The notes beneath the pieces are model-generated. The model had not been told where the DNA came from, made no database searches, and saw nothing but the letters and a program-made list of their open reading frames with translations. A program made the position numbers and the translations under genes. Below, one piece after another: positions 19,411 to 27,782 of a stretch of 64,000 nt of DNA (the stretch's first letter is position 1; the number at the start of each line of letters is the position of its first letter). The stretch lies in NCBI GenBank assembly GCA_963726435.1, contig CAVSCJ010000001.1, positions 124,001 to 188,000 on the forward strand, given 5' to 3'. The stretch is from PALSA-660 sp963726435. GTDB lineage: Bacteria; Actinomycetota; Coriobacteriia; Anaerosomatales; PALSA-660.

Positions 19411-20393
19411 GCGACATGGAACTCGCCGTCTACATGAGCGATCTGGACGATCTGCTGCGTCTCGAGCAGGGGTTGCGGAACAGCGATTCCTTCGACATCC
19501 CCCAGTTCATCTTCGCAAGCATGTTCGGGGACGACCCCGGCGCCCCGGAGTACTTCGGCAACCTGGTCGCTGCCGAGTGGCTGCAGAACTACATGGCGGC
19601 GGGGCACGAGATCACGCGGCTCTACTACGGCCAGGAGTTCTGCGAGTACCTCATCCCGTCGTGCGACGATCTGGAGAAGGCCCTGTCCTTCGCCCGCGAG
19701 TCGGGAATGCAGTTCACGTACGTGACGGGGTATGTCACGGATGCCGGCCTGACCGCCACGCGCCGCAACTTGGAGTGGCTGGCGGAGCACGCCCCCGGTT
19801 CCGAAGTGGTGGTCAACGACTGGGGGGTGCTCGCCGTGCTGGCTGAGGGATTCCCCATGCTGCCGCCGGTTCTGGGCCGGCTGATGATAAAGCAGCAGCG
19901 CATGGCCCGCTTCACGACGAAGGCTCCACCGGTCAACATGCGCGGGATCAACTCCCCGGAAGCCTCCGTCCTCTCCAGGCAGGTCGCGGCGCTGCGCGAG
20001 TTGAACCTGTCCATCCCGGAGTATCGGCAACGGCTGAAGAGCCTCGGGGTCGTGCGGTTCGACCTCGACATCGTGCCGCAGGGGGTCGAGGTGCCGCCTG
20101 GCGCCTGGGGTTTCGGGATGAGCTGCTACTACCCCTGGGGCTATGTGACCGGCTCCCGCAACTGTTACACCGCCGGCGTGCTCGATCCGGAGCGGAGCTT
20201 CGTCGTGACGGAGTCCCCATGCGCGGCGCCGTGCCGGAACCTGAACCGGGCGTCGAGGGTCCTGCACTTCCCGCAACCCCCGGTCCAGCGTGGCAATGCG
20301 GTATTCATCTACCACGCTCACTACGCTGCGCCATACTGGAACGGAGAGATCCCGGTCGACCGGATCGTGTTCGAACCCTGGATCCCGTGGTGA
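19407..20393 (+). CDS. U32-like companion protein with Cys cluster
   Basis: 328 aa; GTG start in a GTGA overlap with the preceding U32 gene. Barrel-like blocks (FTYVTGYVTDAGL, VVVNDWGVLAVL) resemble the second member of UbiU/UbiV-type pairs. Cys residues in the last third (GMSCYY, SRNCYTAG, SPCAAPCRNLNR) could bind an Fe-S cluster. Weak overall resemblance to the neighbour, so the pair may form a heterodimer as UbiUV does; this is inference. Confidence 0.6.
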   Translation: MSDMELAVYMSDLDDLLRLEQGLRNSDSFDIPQFIFASMFGDDPGAPEYFGNLVAAEWLQNYMAAGHEITRLYYGQEFCEYLIPSCDDLEKALSFARESGMQFTYVTGYVTDAGLTATRRNLEWLAEHAPGSEVVVNDWGVLAVLAEGFPMLPPVLGRLMIKQQRMARFTTKAPPVNMRGINSPEASVLSRQVAALRELNLSIPEYRQRLKSLGVVRFDLDIVPQGVEVPPGAWGFGMSCYYPWGYVTGSRNCYTAGVLDPERSFVVTESPCAAPCRNLNRASRVLHFPQPPVQRGNAVFIYHAHYAAPYWNGEIPVDRIVFEPWIPW

Positions 20394-20568
20394 CAGCCAT
20401 CGGAGGACCGGCTCGAGCGCCCGGACGGGCGCACGGATCGTGAGCAGCGGTTGACCATGGCGGACGGAAGCCCGTGGGGAGAGAGTCGAGCCACCTTGTC
20501 CGGCCGACGGGGACCCCGACCGTTCCGCACTCACTCGGCGTCATGGATCGCGGAACGGAGGCTCGCCT

Positions 20569-22068
20569 GTGTCGGATGTGCTGTTGGTCAATGCGCCGGT
20601 CAGGGGTGCACGGCTTGACCGGCACGCCAGCTTGGGGCTGCCGTTGGGGTTGGCCTACATCGCGGCGGTGCTTCGGGAGCACGGCTATCGTCCATCGATA
20701 GTGGATCTGAACATCAACGGCATGGACCCCGCCAAGGTCAAGAGCATCATCGAAATGAGCGATCCGGCCGTCCTGGGCATCTCCGCGCACACCGAGACCT
20801 ACCTCGGAGGGCTGGAGTTCGCGCGGATAGCGAAGGGACTCAAGCCCGATCTGGTCGTGGTCATGGGTGGCCCGCACGCCAGCGTCATGCATGTCGAGGT
20901 GATCCAGGAGGACTGCATCGACTACGTCGTGAGGGGCGAAGGGGAACTGACGATGCTCGAGTTGACGGACTTCCTGCTGAAGGGCGTGGGGGATCCGGCT
21001 GACATCAAGGGGATAGCCTTCAAGCGAGGCGGGGTTGACGTGATCTCGCCGGATCGGCCGTTCATCGAGGACCCCGATACGCTGCCATTCCCGGCCAGGG
21101 ACCTGCTGCCGCTCGATCTGTACACCTTCCCCGGGAACCTTCTGACCTCGCGCGGCGGCTGCCCGTTCAACTGCGACTTCTGCGCGGTGAACAGTATCTG
21201 GCTGGGCAGGCGCCGGTACAGGCGCCCTGAGAAGGTCGTACAGGAAGTCGAGTCGGTCATGTCGCAGTACCGACTCGCGGGGGTCGCCTTCGCGGACGAC
21301 ACGTTCACTCTGAACCGCAGGCACACGCTCCGGCTTTGCGGACTCCTCAAGGGATTGGCCGCCGAGGGCATGGGGGTTCCTTGGACATGCTCCACAAGAG
21401 CCGACCTGGTCGACCGGGAGCTTCTGGAGACGATGGTCGGCGCAGGCTGCTACGGTATCCAGTATGGAGTGGAGGCAGGGTCTCAGGAGATCCTGGACTT
21501 GATCGGCAAGGGCATCACGCTGGAGCAGGTGCGGCAAGCGGTGAGGATCTCCAAGGAGGTGGGCGTCCAGGATGTGTTGTGCTCCTTCATGTTCCCCCAC
21601 CCCGCCGACACAATAGCGACGGTTCGCGCCCAGAAGATGTTCATGAAGGAGCTGTCCGACTTGGGTGCCCGCATCAGCATGTCGTACACCACACCCTACC
21701 CGGGCACCCTGTACTACGAGCATGCGAAGGAACTAGGCATCGAGACCCTGTCGCACAGCTGGGATGATTTCAACGCCAAACACCTCAACTTCACGACCAG
21801 GAACCTGTCAGAGGGTGAACTGACCTCTCTGGCTGATGAGATCGCCGACGAGGTCGGGCTGGTGCAGCAGCTAGCAGAAGCACCCGCGCGGCTCGACGCT
21901 CCGTGTGCGACGGACGGTGATGCACAGATGCAGAGGGGCCCCGGGATGATTCCCGGGGCCCCTCCTTCACTTCTGTCCGCGTGCGAACTCTACCTCCACA
22001 CGACCTTGATCGTCTTGGAGGTGCTGGCCGCGAATGCGGAGTTGCCGCTGTACTTGACCCTGATGTAG
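20569..22068 (+). CDS. B12-binding radical SAM enzyme
   Basis: 499 aa if read to the stop at 22068. GTG start with GGAGG nine bases upstream. Residues about 1-140 form a cobalamin-binding Rossmann domain (VLLVNAP, LGLPLGLAYIAAVLREHGY, VLGISAHTETY, VVVMGGPHAS, DYVVRGEGE). The radical SAM domain starts with CPFNCDFC (CX3CX2C) and contains FADDTFT and GIQYGVEAGSQEIL, typical of BchE/HpnP-type enzymes that methylate or cyclise unactivated carbons. The last 45 or so residues read through a strong terminator hairpin and lie antisense to the next gene, so the natural C-terminus may be nearer 21930. Function in this trio unknown. Confidence 0.75.
   Translation: MSDVLLVNAPVRGARLDRHASLGLPLGLAYIAAVLREHGYRPSIVDLNINGMDPAKVKSIIEMSDPAVLGISAHTETYLGGLEFARIAKGLKPDLVVVMGGPHASVMHVEVIQEDCIDYVVRGEGELTMLELTDFLLKGVGDPADIKGIAFKRGGVDVISPDRPFIEDPDTLPFPARDLLPLDLYTFPGNLLTSRGGCPFNCDFCAVNSIWLGRRRYRRPEKVVQEVESVMSQYRLAGVAFADDTFTLNRRHTLRLCGLLKGLAAEGMGVPWTCSTRADLVDRELLETMVGAGCYGIQYGVEAGSQEILDLIGKGITLEQVRQAVRISKEVGVQDVLCSFMFPHPADTIATVRAQKMFMKELSDLGARISMSYTTPYPGTLYYEHAKELGIETLSHSWDDFNAKHLNFTTRNLSEGELTSLADEIADEVGLVQQLAEAPARLDAPCATDGDAQMQRGPGMIPGAPPSLLSACELYLHTTLIVLEVLAANAELPLYLTLM
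21934..21963. terminator. Bidirectional terminator between convergent genes
   Basis: Perfect 13-bp inverted repeat AGGGGCCCCGGGA / TCCCGGGGCCCCT with a TGAT loop, between the radical SAM gene and the convergent cytochrome/beta-repeat gene. It lies inside the formal reading frame of the radical SAM gene. Confidence 0.7.
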
Positions 22069-23642
22069 TAGGTACCGTGCGCCGCACCCGGATGGTAGTA
22101 GTAGTTCCATTGGCGGCTGCCGAAGAGGTGGCGCACCGAAACGAGGTGCCACGTACTCGAGGTGGACTTCCTGACGTAGACCCCGATGTGCGTGCCGTTC
22201 GGCATGTTCGGCTTGATGACGCCGTGGAAGTAGACACGGGTCCCGCGCCGCACGCTCGTGCGATTGGCCACGATCCACAGATTCGTGGCCTGCTTCACTG
22301 CAGCGTTGGCCGCGAAGGTCACGGCGATCGTGTGGGCGGCCTGCACGTTCGTGAACGTGTGTGAACTCAGGCTGCCGGCAGAGACGCCGTCGACGAGCAC
22401 GACCTCGACGTGGTAGCCACTGTCAGGGGTGAACGTGTACGTCACGTCGTCCCCCTGCGTCACGGAAAGCACGCCCTCTTGGCTGATATGGCCGTTCGCG
22501 CCCGCTGACGCAGTGACGTTGAAGAGAAGCGGATCCAGCGCGAACGTCGCAGCGATCGTGTGTCCGGACCTCACGTTGTAGAAGATGTACCAAGTGGCCG
22601 GCGTGACCGATGCGCCGTCGACCTCAAGGGTTTCTACGTGATAGCCGGCCTCGGGCATGATGCTGCAGGCGACCAGGGCGCCCGGGACGGTTGATGTGGC
22701 TTGCACTGTCTGCGCCGCCATCCAGATCGTCCCGTGCTCGCCCGCATAGGGCGTCACTGTGAACCAACCCGCGGGATTCGGCTTGAACGTCACATCGATC
22801 GTGTGGGTCTTGACGACGTTCAGGAACGTGTACCAGCCGTCATTGCACTTCGGCGAGCCGGCCACCGATTTCGCAGGCAGCGGGACGCCGTCGACTGTGA
22901 TCGTCGCGACCTGGTACCCCTCGGCGGGCTGCATCGTGTAGATGATGCTCCCTCCAGCCGGCACCTGCCGGTCGCCGATGGGGTTGATGCTGCCGTGGTC
23001 ACCGGTGGTGGCCGTGATCGTGTACGTGGATCCAGCACCCGGCGCGAAGGTCACCGCGATCGTGTGGGTGGCCTGCACGTTCGAGAACGTGTAGGAGGTC
23101 ACGCCGCCGACCGAGGCGCCGTCGACGGTCACGTCCGCGACGTGATAGCCGCTGTCAGGAGCGAACGTGAACTTGACGTTGTCCCCCTGAGTTGCCGAGT
23201 ACGCGCCCGATGGGTCGATAGAGCCGTTCGAGCCCGCTGTCGCCGTGATGATGAACTGACTCAACGGCGCGGCGACGACAACGGTCGTCTGCCCCAGCCC
23301 CTGAGCGGTCCCTCCACCTGCCGTTCCAGCGACGGCGAAGAGCGTGTACGTGCCGGGCACGGGGACGGTGAATTGGCCGGTCGCGCCCACGGCCCCGGTG
23401 ACACGGGTGGTCCCATTGAAGAGCGCCCACTCCGTGCCGCCGTTCGAGACGTTGTAGACGGCGGTCGAGCCGTTGTTGGACACCACGGCGGCGACAGGGT
23501 TCGTGGCCGTTCCGGTGTGGCAACCGCTGCACGCGGCCGTATACGTACCGCCAGGGAACGCCAAGCCGGTCGTGGCGAAGCCGAAGGTGAGACCCACGAC
23601 TGCCATGAGCCCGACTACGATCAAGAGTGTCTTTCTTGTCAT
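21990..23642 (-). CDS. Exported monoheme protein with beta-repeats and shared C-terminal domain
   Basis: 550 aa. Signal peptide residues 1-28 (ending GLAFPGG), one heme site CSGCH at residues 38-42, then an Ig-like stretch, then four repeats of about 80 residues of the ITATAGSNGSIDPSG...VTVDGASVGGVTSYTF type (Listeria-Bacteroides/InlB B-like bacterial repeat), and a C-terminal domain of about 95 residues beginning LWIVANRTSVRRGTRVYF. That last domain recurs in the proteins at 27783 and 52625 and, more distantly, in the AOR at 23817 and TupA at 42458. Probably a wall or matrix protein that holds one heme. It follows the AOR-1 operon by 174 bases. Confidence 0.8.
   Translation of the reverse strand: MTRKTLLIVVGLMAVVGLTFGFATTGLAFPGGTYTAACSGCHTGTATNPVAAVVSNNGSTAVYNVSNGGTEWALFNGTTRVTGAVGATGQFTVPVPGTYTLFAVAGTAGGGTAQGLGQTTVVVAAPLSQFIITATAGSNGSIDPSGAYSATQGDNVKFTFAPDSGYHVADVTVDGASVGGVTSYTFSNVQATHTIAVTFAPGAGSTYTITATTGDHGSINPIGDRQVPAGGSIIYTMQPAEGYQVATITVDGVPLPAKSVAGSPKCNDGWYTFLNVVKTHTIDVTFKPNPAGWFTVTPYAGEHGTIWMAAQTVQATSTVPGALVACSIMPEAGYHVETLEVDGASVTPATWYIFYNVRSGHTIAATFALDPLLFNVTASAGANGHISQEGVLSVTQGDDVTYTFTPDSGYHVEVVLVDGVSAGSLSSHTFTNVQAAHTIAVTFAANAAVKQATNLWIVANRTSVRRGTRVYFHGVIKPNMPNGTHIGVYVRKSTSSTWHLVSVRHLFGSRQWNYYYHPGAAHGTYYIRVKYSGNSAFAASTSKTIKVVWR
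22011..22290 (-). repeat. 3' cassette copy 1 (shared surface domain)
   Basis: DNA encoding the C-terminal surface domain is nearly identical to 27798-28080 over long stretches (for example the bases from the GTCTTGGAGGTGCTGGCC block through TAGTAGTTCCATTGGCGG) and clearly related to 52638-52930. Recent duplication or gene conversion. Confidence 0.7.
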
Positions 23643-23816
23643 GCGCTGTGCCCCTCCTTACTCTTCTCTCGATAGAGCTATGTGTTTGCTCGCTTGCCCG
23701 GGCCGCCGTTCGGGTCGGGGATCATCTCCTCGAAACCAAGGTCAGCTGCGCCCGTCGCGGAGCGGTTCCGCCCGGCTTCCCGGACGATCCGCTCGATCGG
23801 ACAATGCGAGCGTCGG

Positions 23817-26366
23817 TTACACCAACTTCACCTTTGCGACTGTCGGCACTTCCGCATGCAGGAAGACGGCCTTGAACTGGTAAGTCCCCTTCGCCATGCC
23901 CTTCTTGAAGGTGTACCTGTACTGCCACTGCGCAGTGCTGCGCAGCTTGTAGGAGTGGCGGGTGGACGCGTAGGTCCAGTACTTCTTCCCTGGCTTCTTG
24001 ACGTAGACGATGACGTTCTTGCCGATCGCGCCGGCCGGAGTGACAGCACCGGACAGCGTCACGGCCTTGCCGATCCTGGCCGTCTTGGCGCTGGCTTTGA
24101 TCGAGACGGCAACGGCCTTCTTGCCGCTGGCCTTGACTGAGCTGGCTGACACTCCGCCGAGCCTGCCCTTGGATTCGAGCACGTCTGCGACATACCCGAG
24201 CCCGGCAGCCTCGAGGTTTGCCCGCGTCGGTCGTCCGGTCGCGGTGTCCCAGCCCTCGACCTCGTAGTACTTGGTCTTGAACTCGTCCATCTTGACCTTG
24301 CTGAGCGGGAACTGCGTGATGCCCTCCGTGTACCCACCGGCACCCGCATTGAGGGTCGGGTCCCAGACGGTCTCGTACTGAGGGACGGTCGGGCTGCCGC
24401 CGCTTGCAGCGGTCTGCAGGTACGGCTGTCCGTCGTGATACACGTACGAATCGTAGGGCGGGTACGGCGGGAAGTACTCCTCGTTGCGGTGCCTGCCGTG
24501 AAGGGAGATGATCGCACGTTCGAAGTCCCAGACCTTCTTGCCCATGTCCAGACCGTCTTCCCAGGTGTAGTTCAGCCCGGTGACGGCATTGAAGAACCTT
24601 GTGAAGAAGTCGGGCATCAGACCGTGGTTCTGCGCAGGATCGGCGTTGCCCTGGTCGTGCCCCCAGTTCTTCCACACGTTGTCCTGGTCGCACGTCATGG
24701 CACAGTCACGCCAGAACTTGGCCATGCGCTGGGTCCAGGAGACGTAGCGAGCCATCGCGACAGAGTAGACGCCCGCCTCGCTCTGATCGAACATCATCGG
24801 GTCGTGCCACGGATGCGCGAGCATGGTGGCCGCTGCGGTCCGGTCCTTGCACTTCTTGAGCGTTCCGGCCAAGGTCCAGCCGGAGCTTCCTGGAACGACG
24901 CCCTGGTCGAGGTTGTTGTGCATGTGCCAGTTGCAGTCGCGCACTTGGAACAGGCCGGCGTAGGCCATGGACGGATAGATGCCCCAGTGCGTCTCACCGG
25001 CCGCGTAGATCATGTTCATGCGTCCGGACATCATCTCGTCCTCGAGGATGCCCCACTTCTCGGCGCACCGGACCTGGCCCATGGCCAAGTCCTTGCCGAT
25101 CTCCTCGGCGCAAGCGACCCGACGCATGAGCTCGACGACGAACTCCTTCGTGTTCTCCTGGCTGAAGTCCAGGTCGGTTTCGACGCGCTTCCCCGAGCCG
25201 ATCGGGCCGATGACCCCTCTGTCCCACAGGTTGCGCAGCCAGCTCCTGCCGCCTCTGGCCTTGAGGGTCTCCGCGCTCACCTTCTGGCCGCAGATGCTCG
25301 ACATCTCGAAGTCGTTGATGCCATACCGCTGGCAGTACGTGTCGCCGTACACGGAGTACTCCGTGCACCCGCCGTTGATGGCCTTGTCCTCGGTCTGGGC
25401 GATGTAGGTGTCGACGCACTGCATCCCGGCCCCGAGCGGGAACCCGTCGGGGGAGGTGCCTTTGGTGTTCTGCCGGCACCCCTGGTCGCAGCCGTAGCAG
25501 CTCATCGGCCGGCCCTGGTTGGTCGCGCCCCAACCGGGGCTGAACCCCGCGCCCGGCTTCGGACTGTTGATCGCCGCGCCGAGGTTGTCCTGCAGGGCCT
25601 TCGTGTTGATGGTGTTCCTGAGCCACATCCGCGTGTCCATGAGGGCGTACGGGTCTGCGACCGGAACGCTGCCCGAACCCAGGCAACTGATGGCCTTGAG
25701 CTTCTTCGACCCCATGACGGCGCCAAGACCGGAGCAGCCCGCGCCGCTTCCCGTCTCGTGCTGAAGGCTCGCAAGCCTCGACAGGGTCTCCCCGGCCTGG
25801 CCGATCGTCACAACCGCGGGCCTCTGAGTCGACGCACCGGCGTTGGCGCCCGTGCCGAGTGTGCGCCAGTCACCGAAGTTCATCGTGTTCCAAACGGCTT
25901 CCTGGGCTTCGTAGGAGTCCGTTCCCCAGAAGCTCGTGGCGTCTTCGATGGTCACTTTCCCATCGATGATGTTCAGCCACACCGGTGTCGGCGAAGCTCC
26001 CTTGACGATGATCCCATCGAAGCCGGCGAACTTCAGGAACGCGCCGAACTTCCCGCCGAAGTTGCTGCGGCTGAACTGAGGCCTCGGAGAGGCCTGCGGG
26101 GCCAATGCGATCACTTCACAACGAGAGCCGGCGGGGCAGAGAGTCCCCTGCTGCGGCCCTGTGAAGAGGCCTAGAACGTTCTCCGGTTCGAAACCGGTCT
26201 TGTCGTGGGTGTCGGTGATGTAGTCGTGGTCGATCTCGTCGAACCAGATCGCCATGCCCATCCCGAAACCGCCGATCCACTGTTCGTACTGCTCAGTCGG
26301 GATCGTGTCGATAGCGCTGTTGGTCAGGTTGACCCTCAGGATCTTGCCTACATGTCCGCCTATCAT
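23817..26366 (-). CDS. Tungsten aldehyde ferredoxin oxidoreductase-like enzyme with C-terminal surface domain (AOR-1)
   Basis: 849 aa from the ATG at 26366, which forms an ATGA overlap with the Fe-S partner stop. The AOR N-terminal domain is clear (GKILRVNLTNSAIDTIPTE, GGFGMGMAIWFDEI, RCEVIALAPQASPRPQFSRSNFGGKFGAFLKFAGFDGIIVKG, GQAGETLSRLASLQ, GLGAVMGSKKLKAI). Fe-S ligands are plausibly SCYGCDQGC plus a later Cys. The last 90 or so residues (VAVSIKASAKTARIGKAVTL..YVKKPGKKYW..) are an added Ig-like surface domain related to those of neighbouring exported proteins. It has no signal of its own; I infer export by hitchhiking with the Tat-type partner. Expected cofactor: tungsten bispyranopterin; substrate unknown. 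Confidence 0.85.
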   Translation of the reverse strand: MIGGHVGKILRVNLTNSAIDTIPTEQYEQWIGGFGMGMAIWFDEIDHDYITDTHDKTGFEPENVLGLFTGPQQGTLCPAGSRCEVIALAPQASPRPQFSRSNFGGKFGAFLKFAGFDGIIVKGASPTPVWLNIIDGKVTIEDATSFWGTDSYEAQEAVWNTMNFGDWRTLGTGANAGASTQRPAVVTIGQAGETLSRLASLQHETGSGAGCSGLGAVMGSKKLKAISCLGSGSVPVADPYALMDTRMWLRNTINTKALQDNLGAAINSPKPGAGFSPGWGATNQGRPMSCYGCDQGCRQNTKGTSPDGFPLGAGMQCVDTYIAQTEDKAINGGCTEYSVYGDTYCQRYGINDFEMSSICGQKVSAETLKARGGRSWLRNLWDRGVIGPIGSGKRVETDLDFSQENTKEFVVELMRRVACAEEIGKDLAMGQVRCAEKWGILEDEMMSGRMNMIYAAGETHWGIYPSMAYAGLFQVRDCNWHMHNNLDQGVVPGSSGWTLAGTLKKCKDRTAAATMLAHPWHDPMMFDQSEAGVYSVAMARYVSWTQRMAKFWRDCAMTCDQDNVWKNWGHDQGNADPAQNHGLMPDFFTRFFNAVTGLNYTWEDGLDMGKKVWDFERAIISLHGRHRNEEYFPPYPPYDSYVYHDGQPYLQTAASGGSPTVPQYETVWDPTLNAGAGGYTEGITQFPLSKVKMDEFKTKYYEVEGWDTATGRPTRANLEAAGLGYVADVLESKGRLGGVSASSVKASGKKAVAVSIKASAKTARIGKAVTLSGAVTPAGAIGKNVIVYVKKPGKKYWTYASTRHSYKLRSTAQWQYRYTFKKGMAKGTYQFKAVFLHAEVPTVAKVKLV

Positions 26367-27109
26367 GCCGTCACCGTCCCCCATCCTCTGCTGTTTGGCA
26401 GGGCGGTGTAGAAGTCTGTGTCGTAACCGGCCGAGATGTCAGTCACGTACTTGATCGCCCCTGCAGGGCACACCGCCACGCAAGCCTGGCCATTCGCGAC
26501 GCCGGGGCCGCTCGGCCGATTCCAGAACGGCGCGTTCGTGCACAGGTCGCACTTCTGCGTGATGTTCTCTTCGCTGTGAACGGTGCCCGAAGCTGCACCA
26601 ACGCCGGCGGTCGACGGGTGGAACTGGAGGTTCTCGGGAGTGAACGGACATGCGCCGATGCAACTCTTGCAGCCGATGCACCTGGTCGGATCGATCCTGC
26701 GCACGTTGGCGTGATCCTCGTCGACGCTCAAGGCGCCGGTCGGGCAGGCTGCAACGCACGGCGCGCCATCGCACTGATGGCACTGCGCCATTACTATGTC
26801 GTCTCCGAACGGCGCCAGATCGTCCTTTATCACTTGGATCCTGGCCAAGGAGAGGTTGACCTTCCCCTCATGCACCAAGGAGCAGGCTGCCATGCAGCTG
26901 GTGCACCCGGCGCACTCGGTTGAGTCGACCTGAAGGAAGCCCCCGGAAACCGGGTAGTACGCCATGGTGCCCAAGCGGAATCCGCCGAAGGCGGCAGCGA
27001 ACGCGACGCCCCCTAGCCCTTGGACGAACTCTCGTCTTGAAACGCCCTTGCCGACGCCGCTGTCATTCTCGGGCGTCGACTCGATGCACTCGATCTTGTC
27101 TTGGGACAT
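26363..27109 (-). CDS. Tat-exported four-cluster ferredoxin partner of AOR-1
   Basis: 248 aa from the ATG at 27109 (GGAGGGA upstream). Tat signal VSRREFVQGLGGVAFAAAFGG. Four [4Fe-4S] motifs follow: CAGCTSCMAACS, CHQCDGAPCVAACPTGA, CIGCKSCIGACPF, and CDLC with a distal CVAVCPAGA. This is the DmsB/YdhY-type electron-transfer subunit expected to take electrons from AOR-1 to a membrane or cytochrome acceptor. Its leader carries conserved element C. Confidence 0.85.
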   Translation of the reverse strand: MSQDKIECIESTPENDSGVGKGVSRREFVQGLGGVAFAAAFGGFRLGTMAYYPVSGGFLQVDSTECAGCTSCMAACSLVHEGKVNLSLARIQVIKDDLAPFGDDIVMAQCHQCDGAPCVAACPTGALSVDEDHANVRRIDPTRCIGCKSCIGACPFTPENLQFHPSTAGVGAASGTVHSEENITQKCDLCTNAPFWNRPSGPGVANGQACVAVCPAGAIKYVTDISAGYDTDFYTALPNSRGWGTVTA

Positions 27110-27345
27110 TGCGATGCAATCCCTCCGATCACTGACGGAGTGTGTCTTCTCGTCTGTGAAGCGCCATTCTGCATCGCCCATGTGCCTTGGTAGGCAGCCG
27201 GCACGGGCTGGGCTCCCCCTCCTGCCGCCCGACTGAGTCGGGACGGCGCGCGACCTAAAGGTCCCTAAGACCTTCTACCGCGCCCCCTTTTCGAGGTGGA
27301 AGGCGCCCGGGTTTCCCGTGGGCACCCTAGCGGTCCTGCTGCCAT
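27100..27345 (-). repeat. Duplicated leader of AOR operon 1
   Basis: The start region and leader are close to identical to 32595-32835 ahead of AOR operon 2 (shared blocks GACATTGCGATGCAATCC, CTCCGATCACTGACGGA, GTGCCTTGGTAGGCAGCC and the whole element). A hairpin (near AAGGTCTTAGGGACCTTT at 27254-27280) and a second one (CCCGACT/AGTCGGG near 27230) follow the element. Confidence 0.7.
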
Positions 27346-27377
27346 GGCCGTAGCTTTGGGCATGCAGGACTCGGAGG
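27285..27377 (-). promoter_or_regulatory. Conserved structured leader element, copy C (AOR-1)
   Basis: In the gene direction: CCTCCGA, stem GTCCTGC (27370-27364) with GCAGGAC (27339-27333), CCGCTAGGGTG, a GAAA-type hairpin in CACGGGAAACCCG, and the 3' edge GCGCCTTCCACC followed by GAAAAGG. The stem differs in sequence from copies A, B and E but keeps pairing. Confidence 0.65.
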
Positions 27378-27517
27378 CTATTCTGTTGACCGGTGTTGCC
27401 CCTCGGGATCGCAGACGGGTACTCGGCTCACCGCCGACCCGCCCCCCGCGTCCGTATAGACACATAACATGAGCCACTCGGCGTGCCTAGGGGTATAAGG
27501 CATATTCCGACAAAAGG

Positions 27518-27533
27518 TGTACCAATTGTTACA
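27518..27533. promoter_or_regulatory. Near-palindromic operator ahead of AOR operon 1
   Basis: TGTACCAATTGTTACA is close to its own reverse complement. A related half-site GATTGTTACAAA lies 21 bases further at about 27545-27557, and a matching palindrome lies ahead of AOR operon 2 at 33011. Possibly a binding site of a redox or metal regulator; regulator unknown. Confidence 0.45.
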
Positions 27534-27714
27534 AGTGGCTGTTCGGATTGTTACAAACCCGAGGTCGGACCTGGATCCCCGGAATCGGCTCGCGGCATAC
27601 GGCTGGGGGCTTTATTCAACGAGCCCGGTCGGCGCGCCGGAGTGATGCGCAGATCGGAGAACGGCAGCTCCGAGAGGCTCCCGGGAAACGTACGCGCCAG
27701 TGGAACGAGATGAA

Positions 27715-27743
27715 GGGGCCGTCACTGGCAAGGTGACGGCCCC
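27715..27743 (-). terminator. Terminator of the AOR-2 operon
   Basis: 11-bp inverted repeat GGGGCCGTCAC / GTGACGGCCCC with a seven-base loop, 40 bases past the stop of the monoheme surface protein. The hairpin and its flank recur in altered form at 52564-52589 after another gene with the same C-terminal domain. Confidence 0.7.
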
Positions 27744-27782
27744 TCATCGTAGCGCGATCAGATCAGATCGGACCCGCAGGTC

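Noticed and set aside
22820..24693. c-di-GMP riboswitch ahead of the cytochrome genes
   Set aside because: The leaders lack the GGGCAAACC and GCAAAGCC order of that class; the GAAA hairpin is on the 3' side, not the 5' side.
27483..27713. Small plus-strand open frame ahead of AOR operon 1
   Set aside because: No ribosome site, poor composition, and it covers the operator and terminator sequences.
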